Positions 44,044 to 52,928 of a stretch of 64,000 bases of DNA are shown here, piece after piece. The DNA is from COE1 sp949066965 (GTDB lineage: Bacteria > Bacillota > Clostridia > Lachnospirales > Lachnospiraceae), in the NCBI GenBank assembly GCA_949066965.1, contig CARTDA010000014.1:1-64000 (forward strand), written 5' to 3'. Both the position numbers and the translations under genes were made by a program. The notes beneath the pieces were generated by a model. That model did not search any database. It was not told where the DNA came from and was given only the letters and a program-made list of their open reading frames with translations. How positions within the stretch are numbered: the first letter of the stretch is position 1; each line of letters opens with the position of its first letter.

Positions 44044-44091
44044 CGCAGGGACGTATCCGCCCTGGTAGCAGGCTCTTCATACGTCTCTGCG
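44044..44091. terminator. Hairpin between convergent DUF378 and hflC genes
   Basis: Arms of 13 bases (CGCAGGGACGTAT and its near complement, one mismatch) enclose a smaller CCTG/CAGG hairpin. There is no T-run. The place suggests a two-way terminator or transcript end, but it could be a repeat. Confidence 0.45.
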
Positions 44092-44101
44092 CGATTGCGT
44101 A

Positions 44102-44971
44102 TCACCGGTTATAAAATATCTGTGTAATCGGGGAATCCTTGTCCAGAATCACAGTCTTGTTCCCACCTTTCACGGAGTTCTTTAGCGCGTCAAGACTCCT
44201 TGTAAAACTGTAAAAGTCTGCTTTCATGTCACCATCATACGCAGCCGCAATCTCTTTCATGTACGCTGCCTCGCCTTCCGCTTTCAAAATTTCTGCGTCT
44301 TTTTCTGCCTCGGAAAGCATAAGCGCTGTTTCCTTGTCTGTACTGTTGCGAATTTTCTGGGCATCTGAATTTCCTTCTGCCGTATATGTAGCCGCAATAT
44401 TCTCACGCTCTGAAATCATCCTCTCAAACACTGCATTCTTGTTATCCTCCGGCAGATCAAGCAGCTTGATTTCTATCGTTGTAATTTCTATGCCATACTG
44501 ATTGATTCCAGATACATTTTCCATAATCAGGTTCGTCAGTTTCTGCCCCCTCGCCGCAATAATGTCCGACTGGGTCATGCTGCTGATTACATTCTTAATT
44601 GAATTGTAAACGGTTACATTGATTCTGCCCTCGGCATTCTGTTCAGACGTGTTCAGCGTCTGGGCAAACGTCCTGGGGTCTGTGACATGCCACAGCACAA
44701 AACTGTCGACTATCATGGATTTCTTATCCTGTGTAATGACATCCGATTTCGCAATGTCATACAAAAGAAGTTCTTTCGTCACCGTGTCCTTTTCCTGGAT
44801 AAATGGTATCTTAAAATATAATCCTGAGTCTGAAATGACACGCTCAATCCTTCCAAACTGGCGCACCAGTCCATACTGGTTTTCCCTGATAACAAACGCG
44901 GAATTAGCCAGTACGACCAGCGCTGCAACAACAACAAAAATTCCAAATGCCTTTCCAAGTTTTTTCTTCAT
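44102..44971 (-). CDS. hflC: HflC, SPFH/band-7 membrane protease modulator
   Basis: 289 residues. One N-terminal helix (about 8-26) is followed by the SPFH domain (VIRENQYGLVRQFGRIERV) and a long helical C-terminal region rich in Ala/Glu (SEAEKDAEILKAEGEAAY). With HflK it builds a large cage on the membrane around FtsH and limits its proteolysis. The ATG at 44971 follows AGGAGG, and the gene begins one base after the hflK stop. Ends with a hydrophilic tail. Confidence 0.94.
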   Translation of the reverse strand: MKKKLGKAFGIFVVVAALVVLANSAFVIRENQYGLVRQFGRIERVISDSGLYFKIPFIQEKDTVTKELLLYDIAKSDVITQDKKSMIVDSFVLWHVTDPRTFAQTLNTSEQNAEGRINVTVYNSIKNVISSMTQSDIIAARGQKLTNLIMENVSGINQYGIEITTIEIKLLDLPEDNKNAVFERMISERENIAATYTAEGNSDAQKIRNSTDKETALMLSEAEKDAEILKAEGEAAYMKEIAAAYDGDMKADFYSFTRSLDALKNSVKGGNKTVILDKDSPITQIFYNR

Positions 44972-44972
44972 A

Positions 44973-46040
44973 TCAGTCTTCCTCCTGTGCAGTCTCGTCC
45001 GAAGGAACTTCGGCATGATTATCTGTTATGTCCTCTAATTGCAGTTCATCCAGGTATAACGTCTTGTTCAGGTTCCCGCTTCCATCATCTATGATAAGCT
45101 TTACGCCGGGAAGCACTTCCTCCATGGCCTCATAGAACATTCTCTGCTTTGTCAGAAGCGGGTTCTTCTCATACTCGGCAAACATCTCGTTAAATCTTGC
45201 TGCCTGTGCAATACCTTCGTTTACTCTTTCCTGTTTTGCAGCCTCCGCATCCTGCGTGATGCGGTCAGCCTTTGCACTCGCCTCCGGAATCTTTTCATTC
45301 CTGTATTTGTTGGCATTATTAATCGCCGTCTCTTTTCCCTGCTTTGCAGTCTCAACAGCCTTAAATGCCTCTATAACCGCCTCAGTCGGCGGCTCTGCGT
45401 CCTGCATGGATATATTGACAAGCATCAGTCCGATATCCTGTTCCTCGAGCTTCTCAATAATCATTTCCTTTATCTCCGCCTGAATCTTGCTTTTACCGGT
45501 AGTAATGACATCATCAACCGCATAATTGCTAATAATATTTCTGATACAGGACTGTGCAATATTTTTCAGTATTTGTTGTGGCTGCTTTGAATGATATAGA
45601 TACTTCACAGGATCAGATACCTTGTACTCCACATAAAAGTCAACATTTACGAAGTTGAAATCAGACGTAATCATGAGCGATTCATCATCTATCTGTTCCT
45701 GGCTTGCATTCTCATCACTGCCCGACCGGTAGCCAATGGGAAAGCCCAGTATGGTCGTGTTTACTTTCGTGACTCTCTGCACAAATGGTATCTTAAAATG
45801 AAGACCCGAAGTGACCACACTTCCCGCATTGCCAAACGTTGTCACCACGCCCTGTTCCTGCTCCCCAATGGAGTATACTGACCCGAACGCCAATACCGCC
45901 AGAACCAGCAGCGCGGCTATCACCGCCGCCAGCCTTCCTATGGAATTGCCCCCGCCGCCTTTCGCAGTCTTATTTTGATTGTTGCTTTCCTCATTCCCTG
46001 AACTGTTTCCGGGATGAAATTCCCTAAAGTTTTGTGTCAT
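44973..46040 (-). CDS. hflK: HflK, SPFH/band-7 membrane protease modulator
   Basis: 355 residues. A Gly/Asn-rich cytoplasmic start (residues 1-34) is followed by one membrane helix (36-58) and the SPFH domain beginning SIGEQEQGVVTTFG, with SGLHFKIPFVQRV. A coiled C-terminal part contains ANKYRNEKIPEASAKADRI. The Gly-rich N-terminus distinguishes it from HflC. Partner of the gene immediately downstream. It follows pepD on the same strand by 75 bases. Confidence 0.94.
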   Translation of the reverse strand: MTQNFREFHPGNSSGNEESNNQNKTAKGGGGNSIGRLAAVIAALLVLAVLAFGSVYSIGEQEQGVVTTFGNAGSVVTSGLHFKIPFVQRVTKVNTTILGFPIGYRSGSDENASQEQIDDESLMITSDFNFVNVDFYVEYKVSDPVKYLYHSKQPQQILKNIAQSCIRNIISNYAVDDVITTGKSKIQAEIKEMIIEKLEEQDIGLMLVNISMQDAEPPTEAVIEAFKAVETAKQGKETAINNANKYRNEKIPEASAKADRITQDAEAAKQERVNEGIAQAARFNEMFAEYEKNPLLTKQRMFYEAMEEVLPGVKLIIDDGSGNLNKTLYLDELQLEDITDNHAEVPSDETAQEED

Positions 46041-46079
46041 TTTTGTTTTCTCCTAGTATTTTCTATTATTCCTGTCCAT

Positions 46080-46126
46080 GGAACTGTTCAGAAATCACTT
46101 GTGACAAGCAATTTATTAACAGTTCC
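46080..46126. repeat. 47-bp palindromic repeat with AGGAACTGTT-type ends
   Basis: GGAACTGTT (46080-46088) and AACAGTTCC (46118-46126) enclose an inner CTTGT/ACAAG pair. The ends match those of the MITE at 26588-26745. The right end forms the last codons and stop of pepD. Confidence 0.65.
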
Positions 46127-47564
46127 TTAGTATCTCCAGCAGATAATCCCACATCCTGGATGCGGATGATATGCTTAACCGTTCTTCCGTGGTATGAATA
46201 TCAAATATGTCCGGTCCGAACGATACGCAGTCGAGTCCGGGAATCTTTGCAATCATGATGCCACACTCAAGTCCGGCGTGGAGTGCTTCTACCTTCACAT
46301 CCTTTCCAAACATCTCCTTATATATCCTTACCATGTCTGCCCTCAGCTTTGAGTCCGGATCAAACTGCCACCCGGGATACTCTCCATGCGTCTCCGTGTA
46401 GCCCCCAAAAACTTTTGCCAGGACATCCACCTGCATGCCAACCTTATGCTTAGCAGTCTCAATAGCACTTCTGACAGCGCTGCTTGCAACAACCTCGTTG
46501 TCAAATGTCTTTAAAATGCCGACATTCAGGGATGTTTCCACCAATCCATCTATATCTGCACTCATTGCCATCACACCATTCGGAAGCAGTACCAAAAATG
46601 ACAAAATATTTTCTGTGCTGCCATTGTCCAAGACAGATGACAAGGTTATCTGGGTTTCCTCACACCTGATAAATAAATTCTTTTCCTTGGACTTCTTTTC
46701 ATTTTTTTCTTCTTTTTCGATTCTATTTAATTCGCTGACAAATGCATCTTTCTGCCCCTCCGGCAGACATACAACAGCTGATGCTTCACGCGGAATGGCA
46801 TTATCCTTTTCTCCTCCGCTTATTTCCACAAGCCGAAACGGTATTTTCTGTCGTATCTGCTGCAGCGTGATGGCTAACAATTTTATGGCATTCGTATGCT
46901 CCTTGTTGATTTCCGTTCCTGAATGTCCTCCCAGCAGACCGCCTGCACATACCTTTAGGAATGTACCATCCAAATCATTCTCCCTTGTAACAGGAATATG
47001 GCAGTCCATCCGCATCCCGCCCGCGCAGCTTGTCAGAAGGATTCCCTCCTCCTCCGAATCAATATTCAGCATTCTTTTTGCCTTTAACATGGACAAGTCA
47101 ATTGCCGTGGCGCCTTCCATTCCCACTTCCTCATCCGTCGTAATAACCGCTTCCAAGCGCGGGTGTGCAATATCCTCCGAATCCAGTACCGCAAGGATAT
47201 ACGCTACTGCGATGCCGTCATCTCCACCAAGGCTGGTTCCCTCAGCATATATAAAGTCACCCTCAGTCTTTATCCTTAGTGGATCCTTTTCCAGGTTGAT
47301 ATCACAGTCACTTTTTTTGACTGCAACCATATCCATATGCCCCTGCAGAATCATAGGCTCGACAGACTCATACCCGGCTGTAGCTTCCTTAATAATGATG
47401 ACATTATTGCTTGCATCCCTGATGTGAAAAAATCCCCTGTCCTCGGCAAACTTAGCAAGATAACTGCTTATCCCGTCCAGATTGCCTGACCCATGCGGTA
47501 TATTACATATTTGCTCAAAATAGTAGTATACTTTTTTTGGTTCCAACTGCCCTAAAACGCTCAT
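46116..47564 (-). CDS. pepD: Aminoacyl-histidine dipeptidase (PepD, M20 family)
   Basis: 482 residues, the usual length for PepD. Zinc-site features of clan MH peptidases are visible: LQGHMDMVAVK (about residue 75), GGDDGIAVAY, DEEVGMEGA (catalytic Glu), DSEEEG and, near the end, HAGLECGI. It cleaves Xaa-His and other dipeptides in the cytosol. The last three codons (R-N-C-stop) are supplied by a short palindromic repeat. The ribosome site is modest (AGAGGG). Monocistronic or read through into hflK. Confidence 0.94.
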   Translation of the reverse strand: MSVLGQLEPKKVYYYFEQICNIPHGSGNLDGISSYLAKFAEDRGFFHIRDASNNVIIIKEATAGYESVEPMILQGHMDMVAVKKSDCDINLEKDPLRIKTEGDFIYAEGTSLGGDDGIAVAYILAVLDSEDIAHPRLEAVITTDEEVGMEGATAIDLSMLKAKRMLNIDSEEEGILLTSCAGGMRMDCHIPVTRENDLDGTFLKVCAGGLLGGHSGTEINKEHTNAIKLLAITLQQIRQKIPFRLVEISGGEKDNAIPREASAVVCLPEGQKDAFVSELNRIEKEEKNEKKSKEKNLFIRCEETQITLSSVLDNGSTENILSFLVLLPNGVMAMSADIDGLVETSLNVGILKTFDNEVVASSAVRSAIETAKHKVGMQVDVLAKVFGGYTETHGEYPGWQFDPDSKLRADMVRIYKEMFGKDVKVEALHAGLECGIMIAKIPGLDCVSFGPDIFDIHTTEERLSISSASRMWDYLLEILRNC

Positions 47565-47921
47565 ACTTACCCTCTTTTTCTATCTTCCAAGCCTGATGAT
47601 TTCCGGTTCCCAAAAAACTTTTTCGAACCATATCCTATCAAATTCGAAGATGAATCATTTTTTTAACTGCTTCCACAAGTAAATATATCAGACATTTCCA
47701 ATATGGTAAACTTGTTTGTCAAAGTATTTACAAAGTTTTAATACTATAGTATGCCCAAATCGAGTAGGGCAGATTCATCTTCCCTACTCGATTTGGGTGT
47801 CCGTCAGCTTGCTGACATATTTCGCCTGGACGCCCGTGTGCATAAAAAATGATTGTCCGCACAAAATCGTTTCATGCAAACAATCACTTTATTTCTCAAT
47901 CAGTTTTCATTTCATAGCACA
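47565..47921. other. Intergenic region between pepD and rplT, 357 bases
   Basis: Contains the hairpin at 47754-47797 and the pepD promoter area. A weaker TGATTGT/ACAATCA pair at about 47850-47884 may mark the end of the rplT transcript. No gene seen. Confidence 0.45.
47754..47797. repeat. Perfect 16-bp hairpin upstream of pepD
   Basis: CCCAAATCGAGTAGGG and its exact complement around a 12-base loop. There is no T-run on either side, so a repeat element or transcript-processing signal is more likely than a terminator. Confidence 0.6.
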
Positions 47922-48275
47922 TTAAGCGCTCTTCTTTGCAAGCTCTGCAAGCGTCTTGAAACCTTCCGCATCATTCACTGCCATCTCTGCAAGCATCTTT
48001 CTGTTAATGTCAACGCCGGCAACCTTTAATCCATGCATCATCTTGCTATATGACAATCCATTCAGTCTCGCCGCTGCGTTGATACGCGCAATCCAGAGAC
48101 GTCTAAACTGGCGCTTTCTTTCCTTTCTTCCGGCATAAGATGAAGCCAGTGCCCTCATTACGGACTGTTTTGCCACTCTGTACTGCTTTGACCTTGCTCC
48201 CCTGTAGCCCTTTGCAAGCTTCAATACCCTGTTATGTTTCTTCTTTGCGTTCAAACCGCCTTTAATTCTTGCCAT
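47922..48275 (-). CDS. rplT: 50S ribosomal protein L20
   Basis: 117 residues, standard length, basic, with the typical MARIKGGLNAKKKHNRVLKL start and KQFRRLWIARINAA-like segment (here RQFRRLWIARINAAARLNGL). It binds 23S rRNA early in assembly. It also represses its own operon in Firmicutes by binding the leader. Last gene of infC-rpmI-rplT. Confidence 0.98.
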   Translation of the reverse strand: MARIKGGLNAKKKHNRVLKLAKGYRGARSKQYRVAKQSVMRALASSYAGRKERKRQFRRLWIARINAAARLNGLSYSKMMHGLKVAGVDINRKMLAEMAVNDAEGFKTLAELAKKSA

Positions 48276-48302
48276 TTCTAAATCCTCCTAACAAATCATT
48301 CC

Positions 48303-48500
48303 TTATAAGTATGGTAAAATCTTCTTCATATTCTTAACATTGGTTGCATCTGTGATTGCAGCCTTTCTAAGATTTCTCTTTCTCTTTGCCGTCTTCTTTG
48401 TTAAGATATGGCTTTTATAAGCTTTCGCTCTCTTTAACTTACCTGTTCCTGTTACTTTAAAGCGCTTTGCAGCTGCTCTGCTGGTTTTCATTTTTGGCAT
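48303..48500 (-). CDS. rpmI: 50S ribosomal protein L35
   Basis: 65 residues, basic, MPKMKTSRAAAKRFKVTGTG start and the AYKSHILTKKTAKRKRNLRK segment are typical of L35. AGGAGG precedes the ATG. Between infC and rplT, 27 bases from the latter. Confidence 0.98.
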   Translation of the reverse strand: MPKMKTSRAAAKRFKVTGTGKLKRAKAYKSHILTKKTAKRKRNLRKAAITDATNVKNMKKILPYL

Positions 48501-48602
48501 AACTATTTCCTCCTAAACTTCTTAATAATTCTGTGCAGCCATCGGATACTGTCACCCAATACTGTAGCTGCCGTACATCTATCTTTTAACTGACATAAGC
48601 TG

Positions 48603-48637
48603 TTATACTGGTGGTCGAAAAGACTGACCACTCAATA
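48603..48637 (+). repeat. 40-bp hairpin repeat, copy B
   Basis: TTATACTGGTGGTC, GAAAAGACT, GACCACTCAATAA. It lies between infC and rpmI inside the operon and matches copies at 25051-25090 and 61924-61963. Confidence 0.75.
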
Positions 48638-48642
48638 ACTGC

Positions 48643-49149
48643 TTATCGTTTTTCAGCTAAAAACATTGTCATGCTTCTGCCTTCTACCTTAGGCTCCTTC
48701 TCGACTACGGCTATATCATTTAAGCTCTCGCCAAAATCCACAAGGATATGTCTGCTGTTTTGCATATGAGCCATCTCTCGACCCCTAAAACGTAATGTCA
48801 CCTTTACCTTGTCACCTTTTGAAAGGAATTTGCGGGCAGCATTTATTTTAGTGTTTAAGTCATTAGTGTCAATATTGGGAGATAAACGAATCTCTTTTAC
48901 GTCGATTACCTTCTGCTTTTTCTTGGCTTCCTTCTCTTTTCTTGTCTGCTCATACTTGAACTTACCATAATCAACAATCTTACACACAGGCGGCTTTGCT
49001 GTCGGCGCTATCTTTACAAGGTCAACGCCTGCCTCCTCTGCCAGTCTCATCGCTTCCCTAGGTGACATAATGCCGAGCTGCTCACCGTCCTCACCGATAA
49101 CACGCACCTCTCTGTCCCTGATTTGTTCGTTAATCATTAAATCGCTAAT
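48643..49149 (-). CDS. infC: Translation initiation factor IF-3, probable AUU start
   Basis: 168 residues from the proposed start. Family features: INEQIRDREVRVIGEDGEQL, the lysine-rich linker FKYEQTRKEKEAKKKQK, and VTLRFRGREMAH in the C-domain. I place the start at an ATT codon at 49149, since GGAGGTGT lies just before it and family members commonly start here, with AUU in many bacteria. ATG codons exist upstream, at 49203 and 49173, but precede that site; the inner ATG at 49137 would remove family-conserved residues only marginally. First gene of infC-rpmI-rplT behind an L20-type leader. Confidence 0.92.
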   Translation of the reverse strand: MSDLMINEQIRDREVRVIGEDGEQLGIMSPREAMRLAEEAGVDLVKIAPTAKPPVCKIVDYGKFKYEQTRKEKEAKKKQKVIDVKEIRLSPNIDTNDLNTKINAARKFLSKGDKVKVTLRFRGREMAHMQNSRHILVDFGESLNDIAVVEKEPKVEGRSMTMFLAEKR

Positions 49150-49206
49150 AACCTTACACCTCCATAAAAAAATCATAAGAAAATATAAATCTGCGTATAA
49201 CAACGC

Positions 49207-49380
49207 AAAAAGTGGATAACCGCAGGATTATCCACTTAATTTTTTATATCTTTATCCAATATCCGCATGCGGACAGTATAATAGACATAGTTAAAACTAT
49301 TAACACCTGTAAGCCTGATTGCCACAGGGTGAGAGTGGATGCTCTGCTTTCCTGTATTTGTCTGAATTGCCTCAAACAAT
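49207..49380 (-). ncRNA. L20 leader (infC operon autoregulatory leader)
   Basis: The leader between the promoter and infC contains a CCACTCTCACCC block and ends in a terminator, AGTGGATAA/TTATCCACT (49211-49219 and 49228-49236), followed by TTTTTGCG on the minus strand. This is the Firmicutes-type layout in which L20 binding promotes premature termination. Confidence 0.8.
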
Positions 49381-49383
49381 AAC

Positions 49384-49412
49384 ACTTTATCACAGGTTCC
49401 ACTCTATGTCAA
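49384..49412 (-). promoter_or_regulatory. Promoter of the infC-rpmI-rplT operon
   Basis: Perfect TTGACA, a 17-base spacer and TAAAGT on the minus strand, just ahead of the L20 leader. Confidence 0.85.
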
Positions 49413-49436
49413 TAATTTTTTATTATTTTTCCTTAC

Positions 49437-49751
49437 CTATTTTTCCTTAAATGTCGCACAAAGTGTCTCACCGCTTGTCCCTGCGTGGTTTCCCTTGATG
49501 TCAACATGCTCTGCGCTGCACCTGTAATCTGTATTGTACACGCATTTCACTGCCTCGCAGTCTATGCTAATCGTCTGGCTCGGATGGGATACGGAACTTG
49601 TGAAACTATCCCCGTTTCTCTTATGAAAACTCTCACAGCAGGTATCGTCGCAGTCGCAGGAATGCTTTCCGCCTACCATGATATCGCCCTTGCAGCAGCA
49701 ATGGTCTTTGTTATAGGTACAATTGGATACTCCACAGGTTAAATCAGTCAT
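49437..49751 (-). CDS. DUF1540 Cys-rich protein, two repeats
   Basis: 104 residues with 14 Cys. Two DUF1540 units are visible: LTCGVSNCTYNKDHCCCKG... and IDCEAVKCVYNTDYRCSAEH, each with the Cys pattern C-x4-C-x6-C and a further Cys later. The domain probably binds metal. Frequent in Clostridia and linked in some to spores; the role here is unknown. AGGAGG lies seven bases before the ATG. Isolated between the L20 leader and thrS. Confidence 0.9.
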   Translation of the reverse strand: MTDLTCGVSNCTYNKDHCCCKGDIMVGGKHSCDCDDTCCESFHKRNGDSFTSSVSHPSQTISIDCEAVKCVYNTDYRCSAEHVDIKGNHAGTSGETLCATFKEK

Positions 49752-49847
49752 AGTTACCTCCTAAATTTAATCACAGCATTCGTTCATTCCCTTAAATGAA
49801 CTTGTAGATAGCATGCCCCGATTTAACCTGCCCTATTCTTAAATGAT

Positions 49848-51809
49848 TTATTTTTCCTCCATCGGCATCTCTTCACGGATAGTTTTGTTATTGATTTCGT
49901 CCGTGATATCCGCAATAAAGCTGCCAAGGGACTTTACACCCTCGTCACCCGCAAAGCGGCTTCTGACAGACACTGTGTTGTCTGCCTCCTCCTGCTGCCC
50001 GACCACAAGCATGTATGGGAGTTTATCCAGCCTTGCCTCGCGAATCTTAAATCCGATTTTCTCAGAGCGGCTGTCAACTGTCGCGTCGATGCCTGCCTTT
50101 TTGAGCGCCTTGCACACGCTCTGTGCATACTCCTCATACTTGTCAGAAATCGGAAGGACGCGCACCTGCTCGGCGCAGAGCCATGTCGGGAACTTTCCGG
50201 CGTATTTTTCAATCAGCCATGCGAGCGTGCGCTCATAGCAGCCCATGGAGGTTCTATGAATGATATATGGACGCACTTTGTCGCCATTCTGGTCTATATA
50301 GTACATATCGAACTGTTCTGCAAGCAGCGCATCCCACTGGACTGTAATCATGGTGTCTTCTTTGCCGTACACGTTCTTTGCATTGATATCCACCTTCGGA
50401 CCATAGAATGCTGCTTCCCCGACATCCTCCACAAACGGAATGCCAAGCTCTGTCAGAATGTCTCTGATATGCTGCTCTGTCTCGTTCCATACTTCCGGCT
50501 CACCAATATATTTTTCTTTATTTTCAGGGTCCCATTTCGACAGATGGTATGTCACATCTTCATTGACCCCCAGTGTCTCGAGACAATACTTCGCAAGTGC
50601 AAGACAGCCTTTAAACTCCTCCACCATCTGGTCTGGCCTGACAATCAGGTGTCCCTCGGTAATGGTAAACTGGCGCACCCTTGTCAGCCCATGCATCTCT
50701 CCGGAATCCTCATTTCTGAAAAGCGTGGAGGTCTCGCTGTATCTGCACGGAAGGTCGCGGTATGATTTCTGGGAATTTTTGTATACATAGTACTGGAATG
50801 GGCAGGTCATCGGGCGAAGCGCATACACTTCCTTGTCCTTCTCCTCATCGCCGAACACAAACATGCCCTCCTTATAGTGATCCCAGTGCCCTGATATTTT
50901 ATACAAATCCGATTTCGCCATGAGTGGCGTCCTCGTTCTCATATAGCCCCACTCATTGTCCTCCAGATCCTCCATCCACCGCTGGAGCTTCATAATCATC
51001 TTCGTTCCCTTTGGTGTAAACAGCGGAAGTCCCTGTCCGATGACATCTACCGTGGTAAATAATTCCATCTCGCGCCCAAGGCGGTTATGGTCACGGCGTT
51101 TTGCATCCTCCATCCGCTCTAAGTGTGCTGCAAGTTCTTCTTTTTTGTTGTAAGCCGTTCCGTAGATACGCTGCAAACGCGCCTTGTTCGAATCTCCTCT
51201 CCAATACGCCATGGAGGAAGACGTAAGCTTAAATGCCTTCACGCCCTTTGTGCTCATCAGATGTGGTCCTGCACACAAATCGACGAAACCGCCCTGATCA
51301 TAAAAACTAATCTCTGCATCCTCCGGCAAATCCTGTATCAGCTCTACCTTGAATGGTTCCCCTTTTTCTTCCATATATTTAACCGCTTCAGTCCTTGGGA
51401 GCGTAAAACGTGTAATTTCATGACCTTCCTTGATGATTTTTTTCATCTCAGCCTCAATTTTGTCCAGATCCTCTCTGGAAAACGGTTCGGAATCAAAATC
51501 ATAGTAAAATCCATCGTCGATGGCAGGTCCGATTGTCACTTTTGCGTTTGGGAACAGGCGCTTTACTGCCTCCGCAAGCACATGTGATGCCGTGTGCCTG
51601 ATGACATGGAGCGCCTTTGGGTCTGTCGCCGTGATGATGTTTAACTCGCAGTCATCCGCAATCTCTGTCCTCAAATCCGCAATCTCGCCATTGATTTCAC
51701 CCGCACATGCCACGCGCGCAAGTCCCTCGCTGATATCCTTTGCAATATCTATAATTGATTTTGCTTCGCTGTACTCTTTTACAGAGCCATCTTTTAATGT
51801 AATCTTCAT
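49848..51809 (-). CDS. thrS: Threonyl-tRNA synthetase
   Basis: 653 residues, full length. It has an N-terminal TGS domain (1-65), editing domain with HTASHVLAEA and CAGPH, the class II core with MTCPFQYYVYKN and YIIHRTSMGCYER, and the C-terminal anticodon-binding domain (RVLPISDKYEEYAQ). Charges tRNA-Thr and clears mischarged serine. It begins 29 bases after a small membrane-protein gene. A threonine-type T-box leader is present, but more than 1.1 kb upstream beyond two other genes. Confidence 0.98.
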   Translation of the reverse strand: MKITLKDGSVKEYSEAKSIIDIAKDISEGLARVACAGEINGEIADLRTEIADDCELNIITATDPKALHVIRHTASHVLAEAVKRLFPNAKVTIGPAIDDGFYYDFDSEPFSREDLDKIEAEMKKIIKEGHEITRFTLPRTEAVKYMEEKGEPFKVELIQDLPEDAEISFYDQGGFVDLCAGPHLMSTKGVKAFKLTSSSMAYWRGDSNKARLQRIYGTAYNKKEELAAHLERMEDAKRRDHNRLGREMELFTTVDVIGQGLPLFTPKGTKMIMKLQRWMEDLEDNEWGYMRTRTPLMAKSDLYKISGHWDHYKEGMFVFGDEEKDKEVYALRPMTCPFQYYVYKNSQKSYRDLPCRYSETSTLFRNEDSGEMHGLTRVRQFTITEGHLIVRPDQMVEEFKGCLALAKYCLETLGVNEDVTYHLSKWDPENKEKYIGEPEVWNETEQHIRDILTELGIPFVEDVGEAAFYGPKVDINAKNVYGKEDTMITVQWDALLAEQFDMYYIDQNGDKVRPYIIHRTSMGCYERTLAWLIEKYAGKFPTWLCAEQVRVLPISDKYEEYAQSVCKALKKAGIDATVDSRSEKIGFKIREARLDKLPYMLVVGQQEEADNTVSVRSRFAGDEGVKSLGSFIADITDEINNKTIREEMPMEEK

Positions 51810-51838
51810 GTTTCTCTCTCCTTTTCATATCTCATTGA

Positions 51839-52045
51839 TTACTGTTTGTCTTTCTGCGAACCTAGCATCATGTCGTTCGCCTTAGCTTTATTTCCGCAGC
51901 CGTTTTTCGAACCGATTGTATTGTTGCTCAGCACGCATATTCTGCCGCTTTTTACCGGTGATAACAAAAATCCAATCAGGATTCCCACCACAAGGCATAA
52001 TGCAGGTAATAGATATGCTTTGTAATTTGTTTTGATTTCTTCCAT
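51839..52045 (-). CDS. Small membrane-anchored hypothetical protein
   Basis: 68 residues, one N-terminal membrane helix (about 9-29: AYLLPALCLVVGILIGFLL) and a Cys/Lys-containing tail. GGAGTG precedes the ATG. No family recognised. It probably is cotranscribed with thrS, 29 bases downstream. Confidence 0.65.
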   Translation of the reverse strand: MEEIKTNYKAYLLPALCLVVGILIGFLLSPVKSGRICVLSNNTIGSKNGCGNKAKANDMMLGSQKDKQ

Positions 52046-52148
52046 AGTGATTCACTCCTTTATTTCATCATCATTAAATGCTTCCGAATGTCATACGCAA
52101 ACCAGAATATTTCCTTATGCGGCCGCGTGAGTCACGCAGCACTGTCGG

Positions 52149-52709
52149 TCATTCATTTCGGCCGGCAGTATCATCACTCAATTCAACCGAGTATATTTCC
52201 TTCACAGGAAATATGATTTTAACCAGACCCAACGAAGTAAACTGACCGCTCATTTTCTCAAATGTACGCAATATGATATCACTTGCCTGAAAAAAAGCTT
52301 CCTTTTCGTCTTCCCTTGTAAGCGCTATCGTACAGTGCGGCACCCATCTGTCCGGACAATACCATTCCCAGCCATTTGTATCAAAATCTCTGAATTGTTC
52401 ATGTAACTCCCTGTGAAACTGATACATACGGCTGTTCATGACCGGTGATACAAATATCGTTTTCGTATCACAAAACATTCCCACACTTCCAATATACGCC
52501 GACATCCTTTCGTGATTTTGCGAAAAACTTTTTAACTGTTCTATGCAACGTGTTTCGTCCACATCATTAAAACAAGCCAAAGTCAGATGCGGTCTGGTTT
52601 TCCATTCTAAAAATTTTGTGCTGATTTTCCTGTCGGCAATCGACTTAGCCGGCGCAAAAAGTTTGTTTTCTGTCTCTTTGTCATAGTACAATTCAATCGC
52701 ATACTGCAT
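52149..52709 (-). CDS. 2'-5' RNA ligase family (LigT-like, 2H phosphoesterase)
   Basis: 186 residues with the two HxTx motifs of the 2H superfamily: RPHLTLACF at about 39 and VPHCTIAL at about 123. These make the active site for 2',3'-cyclic phosphate or 2'-5' bonds. The exact RNA or nucleotide substrate is unknown. It lies between the T-box leader and thrS on the same strand, which would place it under threonine control if the leader reads through. Confidence 0.85.
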   Translation of the reverse strand: MQYAIELYYDKETENKLFAPAKSIADRKISTKFLEWKTRPHLTLACFNDVDETRCIEQLKSFSQNHERMSAYIGSVGMFCDTKTIFVSPVMNSRMYQFHRELHEQFRDFDTNGWEWYCPDRWVPHCTIALTREDEKEAFFQASDIILRTFEKMSGQFTSLGLVKIIFPVKEIYSVELSDDTAGRNE

Positions 52710-52812
52710 TTTACCCTCCTATACAATGATTCATCCACATAAGACCCGATCCTTCTTTCCCTACTCGCACGCCGTACACCCATCAGCACATGGTGATATA
52801 TTTCCTTTGGGT

Positions 52813-52908
52813 GCTAGAGCGTGTTTGGAAATTCATTCCTGACATCTGCACGTCCCACTTTGCGTGATATTTGTGCCAAATTCAGGTTACATAGCTAGAG
52901 CGTGTTTG
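52813..52908. repeat. Direct repeat GCTAGAGCGTGTTTG, two copies, in MITE-like debris
   Basis: The 15-mer occurs at 52813-52827 and 52894-52908. The part in between contains TTCAGGTTACATAGC, which also resembles the core of the MITE at 26588-26745 (ATCAGTTACATAGC). Confidence 0.6.
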
Positions 52909-52928
52909 AAAAACGTTCTAATGCGCAT

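Noticed and set aside
38810..46040. hflX-hflK-hflC as one operon
   Set aside because: Other genes, including divergent ones and tRNA-Pro, lie between hflX and hflKC.
46435..47427. Plus-strand open frame of 330 codons
   Set aside because: Antisense to pepD, whose zinc-site motifs and length are clear; no ribosome site.
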